From UMGS621 sp964468815 (GTDB taxonomy: Bacteria > Bacillota > Clostridia > Christensenellales > Borkfalkiaceae): DNA of 25,855 nucleotides. The position numbers were made by a program, and so were the translations under genes. The notes under the pieces were generated by a model. That model was not told where the DNA came from. It ran no database searches and saw nothing but the letters and a program-made list of their open reading frames with translations. The stretch covers positions 1-25,855 of the forward strand of contig CAYXWN010000028.1 in the NCBI GenBank assembly GCA_964468815.1, given 5' to 3'. Positions 15,196-21,529 of the stretch are shown piece by piece (position 1 is the stretch's first letter; every line of letters starts with the position of its first letter).

Positions 15196-16890
15196 TCAAT
15201 CTCCCTTCGTTTCTTCCGTTAGGGTTTCTTTGAGTTTTAACAACGCAACCTTGGTTTCAGCGGTCGTTTCACCTAATAAAGAAGCGATTTCTTGCGCTAC
15301 GCGCATCTGTTTTTTAATTACCTCGTCGGTAGTCGAAAGCGTATCCATTTTGACACGTTTTAACCGTTCGTCATAATGAGCCTCTGCCGTGATGTCTTTC
15401 ATTACGGCAAACAGCATTTTTTGCTTCTTTAACAGAATAACCGAATATTCCACCCAAGAATCCGTCTTTTCAATATGCAGTTTCTTACGGTAAAGATTTT
15501 TCTCTTCCGTCTGCGCCAACACGAAATCGGTCGGATCGAGATAATTAAAGATCAATTCACCCTTGACGTTTCCGCTCAACCCCAAAAGATCCAATGCTCT
15601 TTGGTTAATTTCCGCAATTTTCAGGTCGTTATCTACCAAAACAATACCGTTCGGGCTGTTTTGAATCACTTCATAAGACATCGACTCGGCACGTTCCCTC
15701 ATATACGGAACGCACATTTCGATCGCCGCATAACCGTTCAATACCGCCCAAGCCTTTTCCCGACAGGTATTATAGCCGCAAGCGCCGCAATTCAACTCGT
15801 CCTCCGGCTTTAATTTCCCCGTTTTCGCCAAAACCTCGTTGATTTCACGCGCGGACGGAGCATATTCAAGCGAACTAAGCCGCGTATATTCGCGACCGAT
15901 CGGAACAGTCTTCTCCGCAGAAACAGCCGTTCCGTTCGCAAATTCCCGATTGGTATACTTACGAATATCCGCATTGGCGCGCACGGCGCCCCCCAGCGAA
16001 ATCAAACTGCACGGACCGTTAATACAAGCATATTCACACGAATTAAGTTCTAAAAACAATCCCGAAAGATGATCGATATTCTCTAACACCTCGCGACATT
16101 TTTCCACACCGTCAACAGCAACGTATTCATATCCATCTACAAAGCCGTCAAAAGACTTAATAATTCCGCGACTGATCGGATAATATTTTGCCCGATTTAT
16201 CTCGCCCGTCAACGGAACGGATTCAACGTCTTCCACGGAAAAGGAAATTTGCCTTTCGTCTAAAAGTTTTTTCAAATCTTCAAAAGTCAAAACGCCGTCG
16301 ATTACGCCGCTTTCCGCACCTTCCCGTTTTTTTGCAATGCAAGGTCCGATAAAGACGACTTTTGCGTTCGGATGCGCTTTTTTAATAATTTTCGCATGCG
16401 CAAGCATGGGAGAATCGACCGGCGCGAGATATTTCAACGCTTTCGGATAATAAAGTTGAATCATGCGGTTAACGGCAGGACAACAAGAGGTAATGAAATT
16501 ATCGAATTTCTTCTCCTCTAAAAGTTCTTTATACCGTGCGGTAACCGCCAAAGCGCCGACCGCAGTTTCCTCTGCGTCCGTAAATCCGAGTTTCTTCAAA
16601 GCCTTACGCATCTGCCCGAAGTCAAACAAGGAAAAACCGGAAACAAACGAAGGAGCAACCGAAGCGTACACGTCATATTCGGAAGAAAGCAACGACAACA
16701 CGCTATCTAATTCGGAATGAACGTGTTTAGCGTCTTGCGGACAAACCGTCGTACACTTTCCGCACAAAATACAACGGTTTTCGATAATTTTTGCCTGATG
16801 ATCAACCACCTCGATTGCTTTTACGGGGCAATTCCGAAGACATTTATAGCAATCCCTGCAACGAGCGGTCTTAAATTCAAGATAATTCAT
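15196..16890 (-). CDS. hydS: Sensory-type [FeFe] hydrogenase with PAS domain (HydS-like)
   Basis: Domains in order: two [4Fe-4S] motifs (C11-x2-C-x2-C-x3-C21; C40-x2-C-x2-C-x3-C50); H-cluster domain with L1 TSCCPAV (C136, C137), L2 FIGPCIAKK (C184) and a divergent L3, ELNSCEYACINGPC (C285, C289), in place of the MACPGGC of catalytic enzymes; a further Fe-S motif CGACGYNTC (368-376) with C393; a PAS domain at about 405-505; and a C-terminal helix of about 50 residues rich in charged residues. This architecture is that of group C, putatively H2-sensing, hydrogenases (HydS in Ruminococcus albus). Fe-S clusters could relay the redox state of the H-cluster to PAS and thence to a partner. No kinase or output domain is fused, so signalling must go through the phosphatase and kinase-fold neighbours. 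Start overlaps the ferredoxin gene stop (ATGA). Confidence 0.9.
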   Translation of the reverse strand: MNYLEFKTARCRDCYKCLRNCPVKAIEVVDHQAKIIENRCILCGKCTTVCPQDAKHVHSELDSVLSLLSSEYDVYASVAPSFVSGFSLFDFGQMRKALKKLGFTDAEETAVGALAVTARYKELLEEKKFDNFITSCCPAVNRMIQLYYPKALKYLAPVDSPMLAHAKIIKKAHPNAKVVFIGPCIAKKREGAESGVIDGVLTFEDLKKLLDERQISFSVEDVESVPLTGEINRAKYYPISRGIIKSFDGFVDGYEYVAVDGVEKCREVLENIDHLSGLFLELNSCEYACINGPCSLISLGGAVRANADIRKYTNREFANGTAVSAEKTVPIGREYTRLSSLEYAPSAREINEVLAKTGKLKPEDELNCGACGYNTCREKAWAVLNGYAAIEMCVPYMRERAESMSYEVIQNSPNGIVLVDNDLKIAEINQRALDLLGLSGNVKGELIFNYLDPTDFVLAQTEEKNLYRKKLHIEKTDSWVEYSVILLKKQKMLFAVMKDITAEAHYDERLKRVKMDTLSTTDEVIKKQMRVAQEIASLLGETTAETKVALLKLKETLTEETKGD

Positions 16891-17141
16891 TGTGCCACAA
16901 CAGTCCCTAATACCGTACGCTCAAAAAATTCCCGTGCTTCCTCCGGCTTAACCGAATAGCATACCCCGTCAACCGTTACGCTAACGCCGTCGCCGCAACA
17001 CTTTCCCAAACAAAACGTACCGCTCATATCCACCAAATCGGTGGCATTTTTCTCTTTCAGCAGATCTTGAAACGCTTTCACTACTTCCCTCGCGCCCTTT
17101 AAATGACAAGCGCTTCCGATACAGACAGAAACTTTAACCAT
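16887..17141 (-). CDS. Thioredoxin-like [2Fe-2S] ferredoxin (NuoE/HydC type)
   Basis: The 84-residue product is a stand-alone [2Fe-2S] thioredoxin-like domain. The four ligands are C7-x4-C12 (CIGSAC) and C44-x3-C48 (CLGKC), the spacing typical of NuoE, HydC and related ferredoxins. The CxxxxC / CxxxC pattern and the surrounding GACHL...DMSGTFCLGKC... fit. It probably passes electrons to the sensory hydrogenase whose gene it overlaps by four bases. AAGGAG seven bases before the ATG gives a strong ribosome binding site. In bifurcating hydrogenases this domain accompanies NADH-binding HydB; none is present here, so it is more likely a small dedicated carrier. Confidence 0.9.
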   Translation of the reverse strand: MVKVSVCIGSACHLKGAREVVKAFQDLLKEKNATDLVDMSGTFCLGKCCGDGVSVTVDGVCYSVKPEEAREFFERTVLGTVVAQ

Positions 17142-17165
17142 CGTTTTCTCCTTATTTACCTTTGT

Positions 17166-17903
17166 TTATTCACTAACGCGCGCCCATTCGGAAAACATTT
17201 TCCGATCTATCGCACGATTTCGAGCCAAATTTGCACAAGCAACGATAGGAATCCACCTTTTGATATATTCTTTCTCCGTTTTGCTTTGCTCGGAATAACG
17301 GTCTAAATACTGCTCCGCAAATTCTTCCCCGTCCGTTTGGCAAAGTAAAAGATAAGAATATGCAACGTCCGCAGAAGCGCACCCCTGCGTCGCATGCGCC
17401 CAATCGACAATATACGGTTCTCCCTCAGCCGTAATCAACACGTTAGAAGGATTAAAATCCCCATGACAAACCTTGTAGTGCATCGGCATACGTTCCAAAC
17501 GATCGATCAAATCGTAACGTATCGTCGCTTCAATCTCCGTTTCGGCGATTTTTCTTCTCAGTTTATCGCGTAAACGGATCAACAACGGACATTTTTCTTC
17601 ATGAATTTTTCGTTGCAAACCAATGAAATAATCGAGATACTCACTCTTTTTCTCCGGATTTTCATCCATTAACGCACGCAACGTTTTTCCTTCTATATAC
17701 TCGGAAATAATCGCCCACTTACCGTCCCTCTTGGTAACTTCGTATACCGTCGGAATTTTCAGATTCGTTTCTTCCACGCGCGCTTGATTGAGAGCCTCGT
17801 TCAAAACGTCCGCCTTAGAATAATCTCCGGAAAACATTTTTATAATGCGGTTACCATCTCTGATCACCGTTTTATCCGAACGTAAAAATAATATTTTCTC
17901 CAT
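17166..17903 (-). CDS. Aminoglycoside phosphotransferase/choline kinase-fold protein
   Basis: The 245-residue protein has the APH kinase fold: N-lobe with IKMFSG (K22) and an Glu in helix C (about E36), hinge ISEYIEGKTL, catalytic loop VCHGDFNPSNVLI (H147, D149, N154) and metal-binding IVDWAHATQGCASADVAY (D167). All catalytic residues are present, so it should be an active kinase. APH-fold enzymes phosphorylate small molecules (choline, antibiotics, sugars), and some act on proteins. The leading position in an operon with a PP2C phosphatase and a sensory hydrogenase suggests a signalling partner rather than drug resistance, but the substrate is unknown. Its own consensus promoter makes it gene one of five. 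The gap to the ferredoxin gene is 24 bases. Confidence 0.85.
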   Translation of the reverse strand: MEKILFLRSDKTVIRDGNRIIKMFSGDYSKADVLNEALNQARVEETNLKIPTVYEVTKRDGKWAIISEYIEGKTLRALMDENPEKKSEYLDYFIGLQRKIHEEKCPLLIRLRDKLRRKIAETEIEATIRYDLIDRLERMPMHYKVCHGDFNPSNVLITAEGEPYIVDWAHATQGCASADVAYSYLLLCQTDGEEFAEQYLDRYSEQSKTEKEYIKRWIPIVACANLARNRAIDRKMFSEWARVSE

Positions 17904-17937
17904 GCAATAATCGCCTTTATTCGTTTTATTCCTTACT

Positions 17938-17967
17938 ATTATAACTGTTTTCGCGCATGTCTGTCAA
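17938..17967 (-). promoter_or_regulatory. Sigma-A promoter of the hydrogenase operon
   Basis: TTGACA (17962-17967), 18-base spacer, TATAAT (17938-17943) on the minus strand, both perfect hexamers. Predicted start near 17931, about 28 bases before the kinase ATG at 17903. I see no Rex-type (TTGTGA-N-TCACAA-like) site near it. Confidence 0.85.
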
Positions 17968-18056
17968 GTTTTCAGCCATGGAAAAAAGCGGACGAAAAAG
18001 AGGTCTTTATTGCGCTTTGCCACAGAATAAAATCAATCAACCACCGAAAACGACGG

Positions 18057-18089
18057 AAAAAGTGGCACCGCTTTTCGCCGTACCACTTT
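18057..18089 (-). terminator. Rho-independent terminator of the feo operon
   Basis: On the minus strand AAAGTGGTAC and GTGCCACTTT form a 10-bp stem (one G.U pair) around an 11-base loop, ending in five T. It lies 47 bases after the Cys-rich gene and before the hydrogenase operon promoter. Confidence 0.85.
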
Positions 18090-18135
18090 CCCTAAGAAAA
18101 ACATTTTCTATTCAACACACTCAAACACGTTTGGT

Positions 18136-18303
18136 TTATTTCTGTTTTTGATCGAACTGCTTCGACGCACAACCGTGCGGACAACAAGCGCAATCACAAC
18201 CGCAACTCGTTTTACCTTTCTTTTTTCTGACAATCGGCACAACAATCGCCGCAGCCACGCAAGCAACCGCAAGAATAATCGCAATGATTTCTATCGGTCC
18301 CAT
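18136..18303 (-). CDS. FeoB-associated Cys-rich membrane protein
   Basis: A 55-residue protein that starts MGPIEIIAIILAVACVAAAIVVPIVRKKKG: one membrane segment followed by a positive stop-transfer patch and a short tail with six cysteines (CGCDCACCPHGC). This is the common small FeoB-associated partner of Firmicutes, of unknown exact role, perhaps iron handling at the exit of FeoB. The ATG at 18303 overlaps the feoB end (stop at 18305-18307, base 18304 between them), so it is translationally coupled. A longer in-frame version from 18342 lies inside feoB and is rejected. The Cys tail might bind a metal or a cluster; this is inference. Confidence 0.85.
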   Translation of the reverse strand: MGPIEIIAIILAVACVAAAIVVPIVRKKKGKTSCGCDCACCPHGCASKQFDQKQK

Positions 18304-18304
18304 A

Positions 18305-20692
18305 TTACGCAACACCCATTCCTTTCGATTTCTTACCGACAACGCCCTTTGCTTTAAGCACGCACAGCGTTACGATCGCAGCAACGACAACCAATCCGAC
18401 AAGCAAACCTGCGATCCAACTCAATTCACAAAGCATTCCGAACCAATAAGTAACGGCAGATACTACGTATGCAGTTCCCAACCAGAAGCCGATTGCCGCC
18501 CAAGTATATTTCCGCTTAGACATTTCACCAGCAACCGCACCGACCATTGCCATACAAGGGATTGCCAACAAATTGAACACCATGAAAGAATATGCCTCCG
18601 GCGCCCCCATTGCAGACACCATTGCTTCGAATCCGACGCCGCCTGCCAAAACTTCCATCGTTCCGATAACCTCTTCTTTTGCAATCAAGCCGGTAAACGA
18701 CGCGACAACAAATTTCCAACCGTCATCGCCCATACCGAAACCGACGGGATAAAATATGTATTTTAACACGTTGCCGATTCTTCCGAGAATACTGAACTCG
18801 ATATCGTCAACCATACCGTTCCAGAAAGCAAATCCGAAATTGGAAAGGAACCAAATCACAACGATCGAACCGGCAATGATCGTGGCAGCCTTAAAGAGGA
18901 AGTGCTTTAATTTTTCCCAAAGATGCAGCATCAAATTCTTGAACTGCGGCAGATGGTAAGCAGGAAGTTCCATGATAAACGGAGGCGTTTCCCCTTTCAT
19001 AACCGTCGCTTTTAACAAGATCGCCGCGAGAATCGCAACCACAATACCGATCAAGTACATCGAGAATACAACTAAATCTCCGAACTGTCCGGCAAATAAA
19101 ATTCCGCCGAAAGCAAGCCAAATCGGTAATTTTGCTCCGCAAGAGAAGAACGGAGAAACCATCAACGTCATTCTGCGTTCTTTTTCGTTTTCCAACGTTT
19201 TGGTAGCCATCGCGCCGGGAACGCCGCAACCGAAGCACATGATCAACGGCATAAATGCTTTTCCCGAAAGTCCGAGTTTGCGGAACGCACGGTCCATAAT
19301 AAACGCGACACGCGCCATATATCCGCTGTCTTCCAAAATCGAAAGGAACAAAAACAGCAACAAAATCTGCGGCAAGAACGAAAGAATGGAAGAAAGCCCG
19401 GAAAGAATACCGTCACAAATCAATCCCGTCGCCCAATCGGCAACCTCTGCACTTTCCATAGCCGTCTGGATATTGCCGATAATGACGTCATCCATCAAAA
19501 CGCCTAGCCAACTTTGCAAGAACACACCCAAAGAGGGAACACCGGCAGAAGCGTATTCATATTCTTCCAATCCGTCCTCACCGACAACGTACGCCTTTCT
19601 GTCCGTTCCGTAAACGGGTTGAATAAAATCGCCGTCCGCATACGTCGCAAGCACGTTACCGTCTTGATCGACGAGTTCAAGCGTTTCACCCTCTTCTTCC
19701 GCCTCAAAATAAGCACCATCCGTTGTACAGAAGAAGTTTGCAGCACCCTCGCTCGCCGCCGTATTGACGCCCCAAACACCGTTTAACAGTAAGAAATCCG
19801 AGCTAAACGTAAAATGGAACACAACCAGCATGATCAAAAGGAAAATCGGAATAGACCAAACTTTATGCGTCAAAACCTTATCGATTTTATCCGAACGCGT
19901 CAGTTTATCCGCCTTATTCGCCTTTTTCACCGTATTCGAAAAATGCTTGTTTATGTACGTATACCGCGCGTCGGCAACAACGGCTTCGTAATCGCCGTCA
20001 AACGCATCTTTCGGCGCATCCTTTTTCAACGCTTCCGAAAAAGCAACGACTTCCGCGTGCATTTCAAGTTCGACCTCATCTTTTTCGATCAACTTAACGG
20101 CATGGAAAATCGGGCTTTCGATCTTGCCGTCCCGCATTTTTTCCACAACCTTTTCCACGATGCCGCCGATAGACGATTCAGAAAGGACCGAAAAGCCTTT
20201 TCTCGATTTTTTCGCCGCCTCGTACGCTTTTTCCATCAATTCTTTCGTTCCCTTCCCTTTCAGCGCACTGATCGAAACGACGGGAACGTTCAACGTTTTT
20301 TCAAGATCGGAAATCACGATGTGATCCCCGTTTTTTTCCACGACGTCGATCATGTTAAGCGCGATGACGACAGGGACGTCCATTTCCAAAATCTGCGTCG
20401 TCAAATAGAGGTTTCTCTCTAAATTAGTCGCGTCGATAATGTTGATAATCGCATCCGGTTTTTCATCTAAAATAAAATTACGGGAAACGATTTCTTCCGG
20501 CGTATAGGGAGAAAGAGAATAAATACCGGGCAAATCGACGATCTGAACTTTCTCGGAAAGTTTTTTATACGTTCCCTCTCTTTTATCGACCGTTACACCG
20601 GGCCAGTTTCCGACGTGCGCAGTGCTTCCCGTCAATTGGTTAAAAAGCGTTGTTTTACCGCAGTTCGGATTCCCTGCCAAAGCAAACTTCAT
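18305..20692 (-). CDS. feoB: FeoB ferrous iron transporter
   Basis: FeoB imports Fe2+ across the cytoplasmic membrane, using an N-terminal G domain. The 795-residue product has G1 GNPNCGKTT (7-15), the switch WPGVTVDKREG, G3 DLPGIYSLSPYTPEE, G4 NMID (113-116) and G5 SALKGKG. Membrane segments follow, including LPQILLLFLFLSILEDSGYMARVAFIMD, the conserved CFGCGVPGAMATKTL, a variant of the usual GFGCNVPA motif, and the second gate region. Between the first (about 281-304) and second membrane segments there is an extra region of about 75 residues (about 310-385), acidic and predicted beta-rich, which is not in ordinary FeoB proteins. The ATG at 20692 directly follows the feoA stop. Its stop overlaps the Cys-rich gene. 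Confidence 0.96.
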   Translation of the reverse strand: MKFALAGNPNCGKTTLFNQLTGSTAHVGNWPGVTVDKREGTYKKLSEKVQIVDLPGIYSLSPYTPEEIVSRNFILDEKPDAIINIIDATNLERNLYLTTQILEMDVPVVIALNMIDVVEKNGDHIVISDLEKTLNVPVVSISALKGKGTKELMEKAYEAAKKSRKGFSVLSESSIGGIVEKVVEKMRDGKIESPIFHAVKLIEKDEVELEMHAEVVAFSEALKKDAPKDAFDGDYEAVVADARYTYINKHFSNTVKKANKADKLTRSDKIDKVLTHKVWSIPIFLLIMLVVFHFTFSSDFLLLNGVWGVNTAASEGAANFFCTTDGAYFEAEEEGETLELVDQDGNVLATYADGDFIQPVYGTDRKAYVVGEDGLEEYEYASAGVPSLGVFLQSWLGVLMDDVIIGNIQTAMESAEVADWATGLICDGILSGLSSILSFLPQILLLFLFLSILEDSGYMARVAFIMDRAFRKLGLSGKAFMPLIMCFGCGVPGAMATKTLENEKERRMTLMVSPFFSCGAKLPIWLAFGGILFAGQFGDLVVFSMYLIGIVVAILAAILLKATVMKGETPPFIMELPAYHLPQFKNLMLHLWEKLKHFLFKAATIIAGSIVVIWFLSNFGFAFWNGMVDDIEFSILGRIGNVLKYIFYPVGFGMGDDGWKFVVASFTGLIAKEEVIGTMEVLAGGVGFEAMVSAMGAPEAYSFMVFNLLAIPCMAMVGAVAGEMSKRKYTWAAIGFWLGTAYVVSAVTYWFGMLCELSWIAGLLVGLVVVAAIVTLCVLKAKGVVGKKSKGMGVA

Positions 20693-20693
20693 A

Positions 20694-20921
20694 TTAAACC
20701 TCCATTAAAACCGTTTCCGCTTCGGATTTCCGAATGGAAAGTTCGTAACCGCGTATCGTCACTTCAATGGGATCTCCCATCGGTGCGGCTTTACGCATTG
20801 TAATTTCGACGTTCGGCGTTACACCCATGTCGAATAGCCGACGGCGGATTTTCCCCTCCGCCTTAATCGCCTTTACCTTACCGCTTTCGCCGGGGGTAAA
20901 CTGATTCAGATATTTTTCCAT
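20694..20921 (-). CDS. feoA: FeoA domain protein (second copy, adjacent to feoB)
   Basis: A 75-residue SH3-like FeoA protein: MEKYLNQFTPGESGKVKAIKAEGKIRRRLFDMGVTPNVEI and GDPIEVTIRGYELSIRKSEAETVLMEV contain the RRRLFDMG and RGYELSIRK.EA motifs seen in canonical FeoA. FeoA binds FeoB and modulates its activity. It is the closer relative of classical FeoA in this operon. Its stop is separated by one base from the feoB ATG and a GGAG-type ribosome binding site lies just before its own start (GAAAGGAGATATC). Confidence 0.93.
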   Translation of the reverse strand: MEKYLNQFTPGESGKVKAIKAEGKIRRRLFDMGVTPNVEITMRKAAPMGDPIEVTIRGYELSIRKSEAETVLMEV

Positions 20922-20936
20922 GATATCTCCTTTCCT

Positions 20937-21149
20937 TTATGCTACTAAAATTTTCATAGCGATTTCCTTATTTAAAGCGAGTCTTCCGTCTTTCACGACA
21001 ATGATAACGTTCCCGTTGTTCTGCGAGATTGCCGTAACCGTCGATCCTGCCAAAATTCCCAGATTTTCAAGATGCCGTTTCGTCTTTTCATCGACGGCAA
21101 CTTTCAAAATTTTTAACTCCTTGCCCATAGGCGCCATAATCAAAGGCAT
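20937..21149 (-). CDS. feoA: FeoA domain protein (first copy)
   Basis: A 70-residue FeoA-like SH3 domain: MPLIMAPMGKELKILKV, then KRHLENLGILAGSTVTAI and VVKDGRLALNKEIAMKILV. The pattern HLENLGI...G..V and G.RLALN...A..I is the FeoA core, divergent from the second copy. Paired FeoA proteins upstream of feoB are common in Clostridia. AAAGGAG six bases before the ATG at 21149 fixes the start; an upstream in-frame start at 21203 adds residues lacking homology and a poor site. It is the first gene of feoA-feoA-feoB-Cys-rich. Confidence 0.88.
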   Translation of the reverse strand: MPLIMAPMGKELKILKVAVDEKTKRHLENLGILAGSTVTAISQNNGNVIIVVKDGRLALNKEIAMKILVA

Positions 21150-21163
21150 ATGCTTCTCCTTTC

Positions 21164-21176
21164 GCCGCAATGCGGC
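21164..21176 (-). other. Small hairpin directly before the feo ribosome binding site
   Basis: GCCGC-ATT-GCGGC on the minus strand forms a 5-bp stem abutting AAAGGAG of the first feoA. It could limit ribosome access or protect the leader from decay; role inferred. Confidence 0.35.
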
Positions 21177-21228
21177 AACAATATTCGGACGAGTTTGCAG
21201 CAATTAGCCTTGGCAAACAACCGCCCTT

Positions 21229-21253
21229 AAAAAAAGAACGATCTCTTTCATTC
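21229..21253 (-). terminator. Leader hairpin with T7 (possible attenuator), copy 1
   Basis: On the minus strand GAATGA and TCGTTC pair (6 bp, one G.U) around AAGAGA and are followed by seven T. It begins only a few bases after the predicted start, so most transcripts could end at about 30 nt unless anti-termination occurs. The stem is short, so strength is uncertain. Confidence 0.5.
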
Positions 21254-21261
21254 CGTGGAAA

Positions 21262-21290
21262 AGTTTATCACTTTTTATTCCTTTTGTCAA
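21262..21290 (-). promoter_or_regulatory. Feo operon promoter, copy 1
   Basis: TTGACA (21285-21290), 17-base spacer, TAAACT (21262-21267) on the minus strand. Predicted start near 21255, about 106 bases before the first feoA. Confidence 0.78.
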
Positions 21291-21294
21291 ATAG

Positions 21295-21308
21295 TTAGCG
21301 TATGCTAA
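21295..21308. promoter_or_regulatory. Operator-like palindrome upstream of feo promoter 1
   Basis: TTAGC-N4-GCTAA (TTAGCATACGCTAA), 4 bases upstream of the -35 box. The half-site resembles TTAG/CTAA of DtxR/IdeR/MntR-family metal regulators, fitting an iron-uptake operon; identity of the regulator is inferred. Confidence 0.55.
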
Positions 21309-21382
21309 TTTTACTTTTTAAAAAAATTTTTCTACGCCGCATTTGCACGCCCCACAGTTAGCAACGGCAAACAATCACTCTT

Positions 21383-21407
21383 AAAAAAAGAACGATCTCT
21401 TTCATTC
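21383..21407 (-). terminator. Leader hairpin with T7 (possible attenuator), copy 2
   Basis: Same hairpin as copy 1 with no base change across stem, loop and T-run, despite mismatches on both sides. Confidence 0.5.
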
Positions 21408-21415
21408 CGTAGAAA

Positions 21416-21444
21416 AGTTTATCACTTTTTATTCCTTTTGTCAA
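21416..21444 (-). promoter_or_regulatory. Feo operon promoter, copy 2
   Basis: TTGACA (21439-21444), 17-base spacer, TAAACT (21416-21421) on the minus strand, identical to copy 1. Its transcript must pass two hairpins with T-runs to reach the genes. Confidence 0.75.
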
Positions 21445-21448
21445 GAAG

Positions 21449-21462
21449 TTAGTATATGCTAA
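21449..21462. promoter_or_regulatory. Operator-like palindrome upstream of feo promoter 2
   Basis: TTAG-N6-CTAA (TTAGCATATACTAA), in the same position relative to promoter 2. The outer TTAG/CTAA arms are kept, while the inner bases differ from copy 1. Confidence 0.52.
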
Positions 21463-21485
21463 TTCAAATTTTTTTAAAAAATTTT

Positions 21486-21509
21486 CCGCCGTCTGATTTC
21501 AGACAGCGG
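21486..21509 (-). terminator. Rho-independent terminator of the vWA operon
   Basis: CCGCTGTCTG and CAGACGGCGG pair as a 10-bp stem (one G.U) around AAAT on the minus strand, followed by AAAA and six T. It is 20 bases past the vWA gene stop. Confidence 0.82.
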
Positions 21510-21529
21510 ATAAATTCAAACTTTCTTTA

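Larger units (their letters stand above)
21204..21308 (-). repeat. Feo promoter module, copy 1 (proximal)
   Basis: This 105-bp segment matches 21358-21462 with 11 mismatches and no gaps (about 90 percent identity), a 154-bp tandem offset. Each copy holds in transcription order (minus strand) an operator-like palindrome, a TTGACA-17-TAAACT promoter, a hairpin followed by seven T, and a second operator-like 14-mer. Confidence 0.93.
21358..21462 (-). repeat. Feo promoter module, copy 2 (distal)
   Basis: The second copy of the 105-bp module. Promoter hexamers and the hairpin are identical to copy 1, whereas changes cluster in the operator-like boxes and in the spacer after the hairpin. The flanking A/T-rich stretch ending in a CCGC-containing sequence is also similar in both, so the duplication probably covered the whole intergenic unit. 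21309-21357 holds no gene. Confidence 0.93.

Noticed and set aside
17166..17903. Kinase-fold gene as an aminoglycoside resistance determinant
   Set aside because: The APH fold is shared by many kinases, and the operon context points to the hydrogenase cluster; nothing supports drug resistance.
19764..20422. Long plus-strand open frames opposite feoB
   Set aside because: Biased Arg/Phe-rich translations are typical antisense shadows of a lysine/glutamate-rich gene.
21204..21462. The repeated module as a CRISPR array
   Set aside because: There are only two copies, 105 bp long, with promoter and hairpin content; no short regular repeats with unique spacers.
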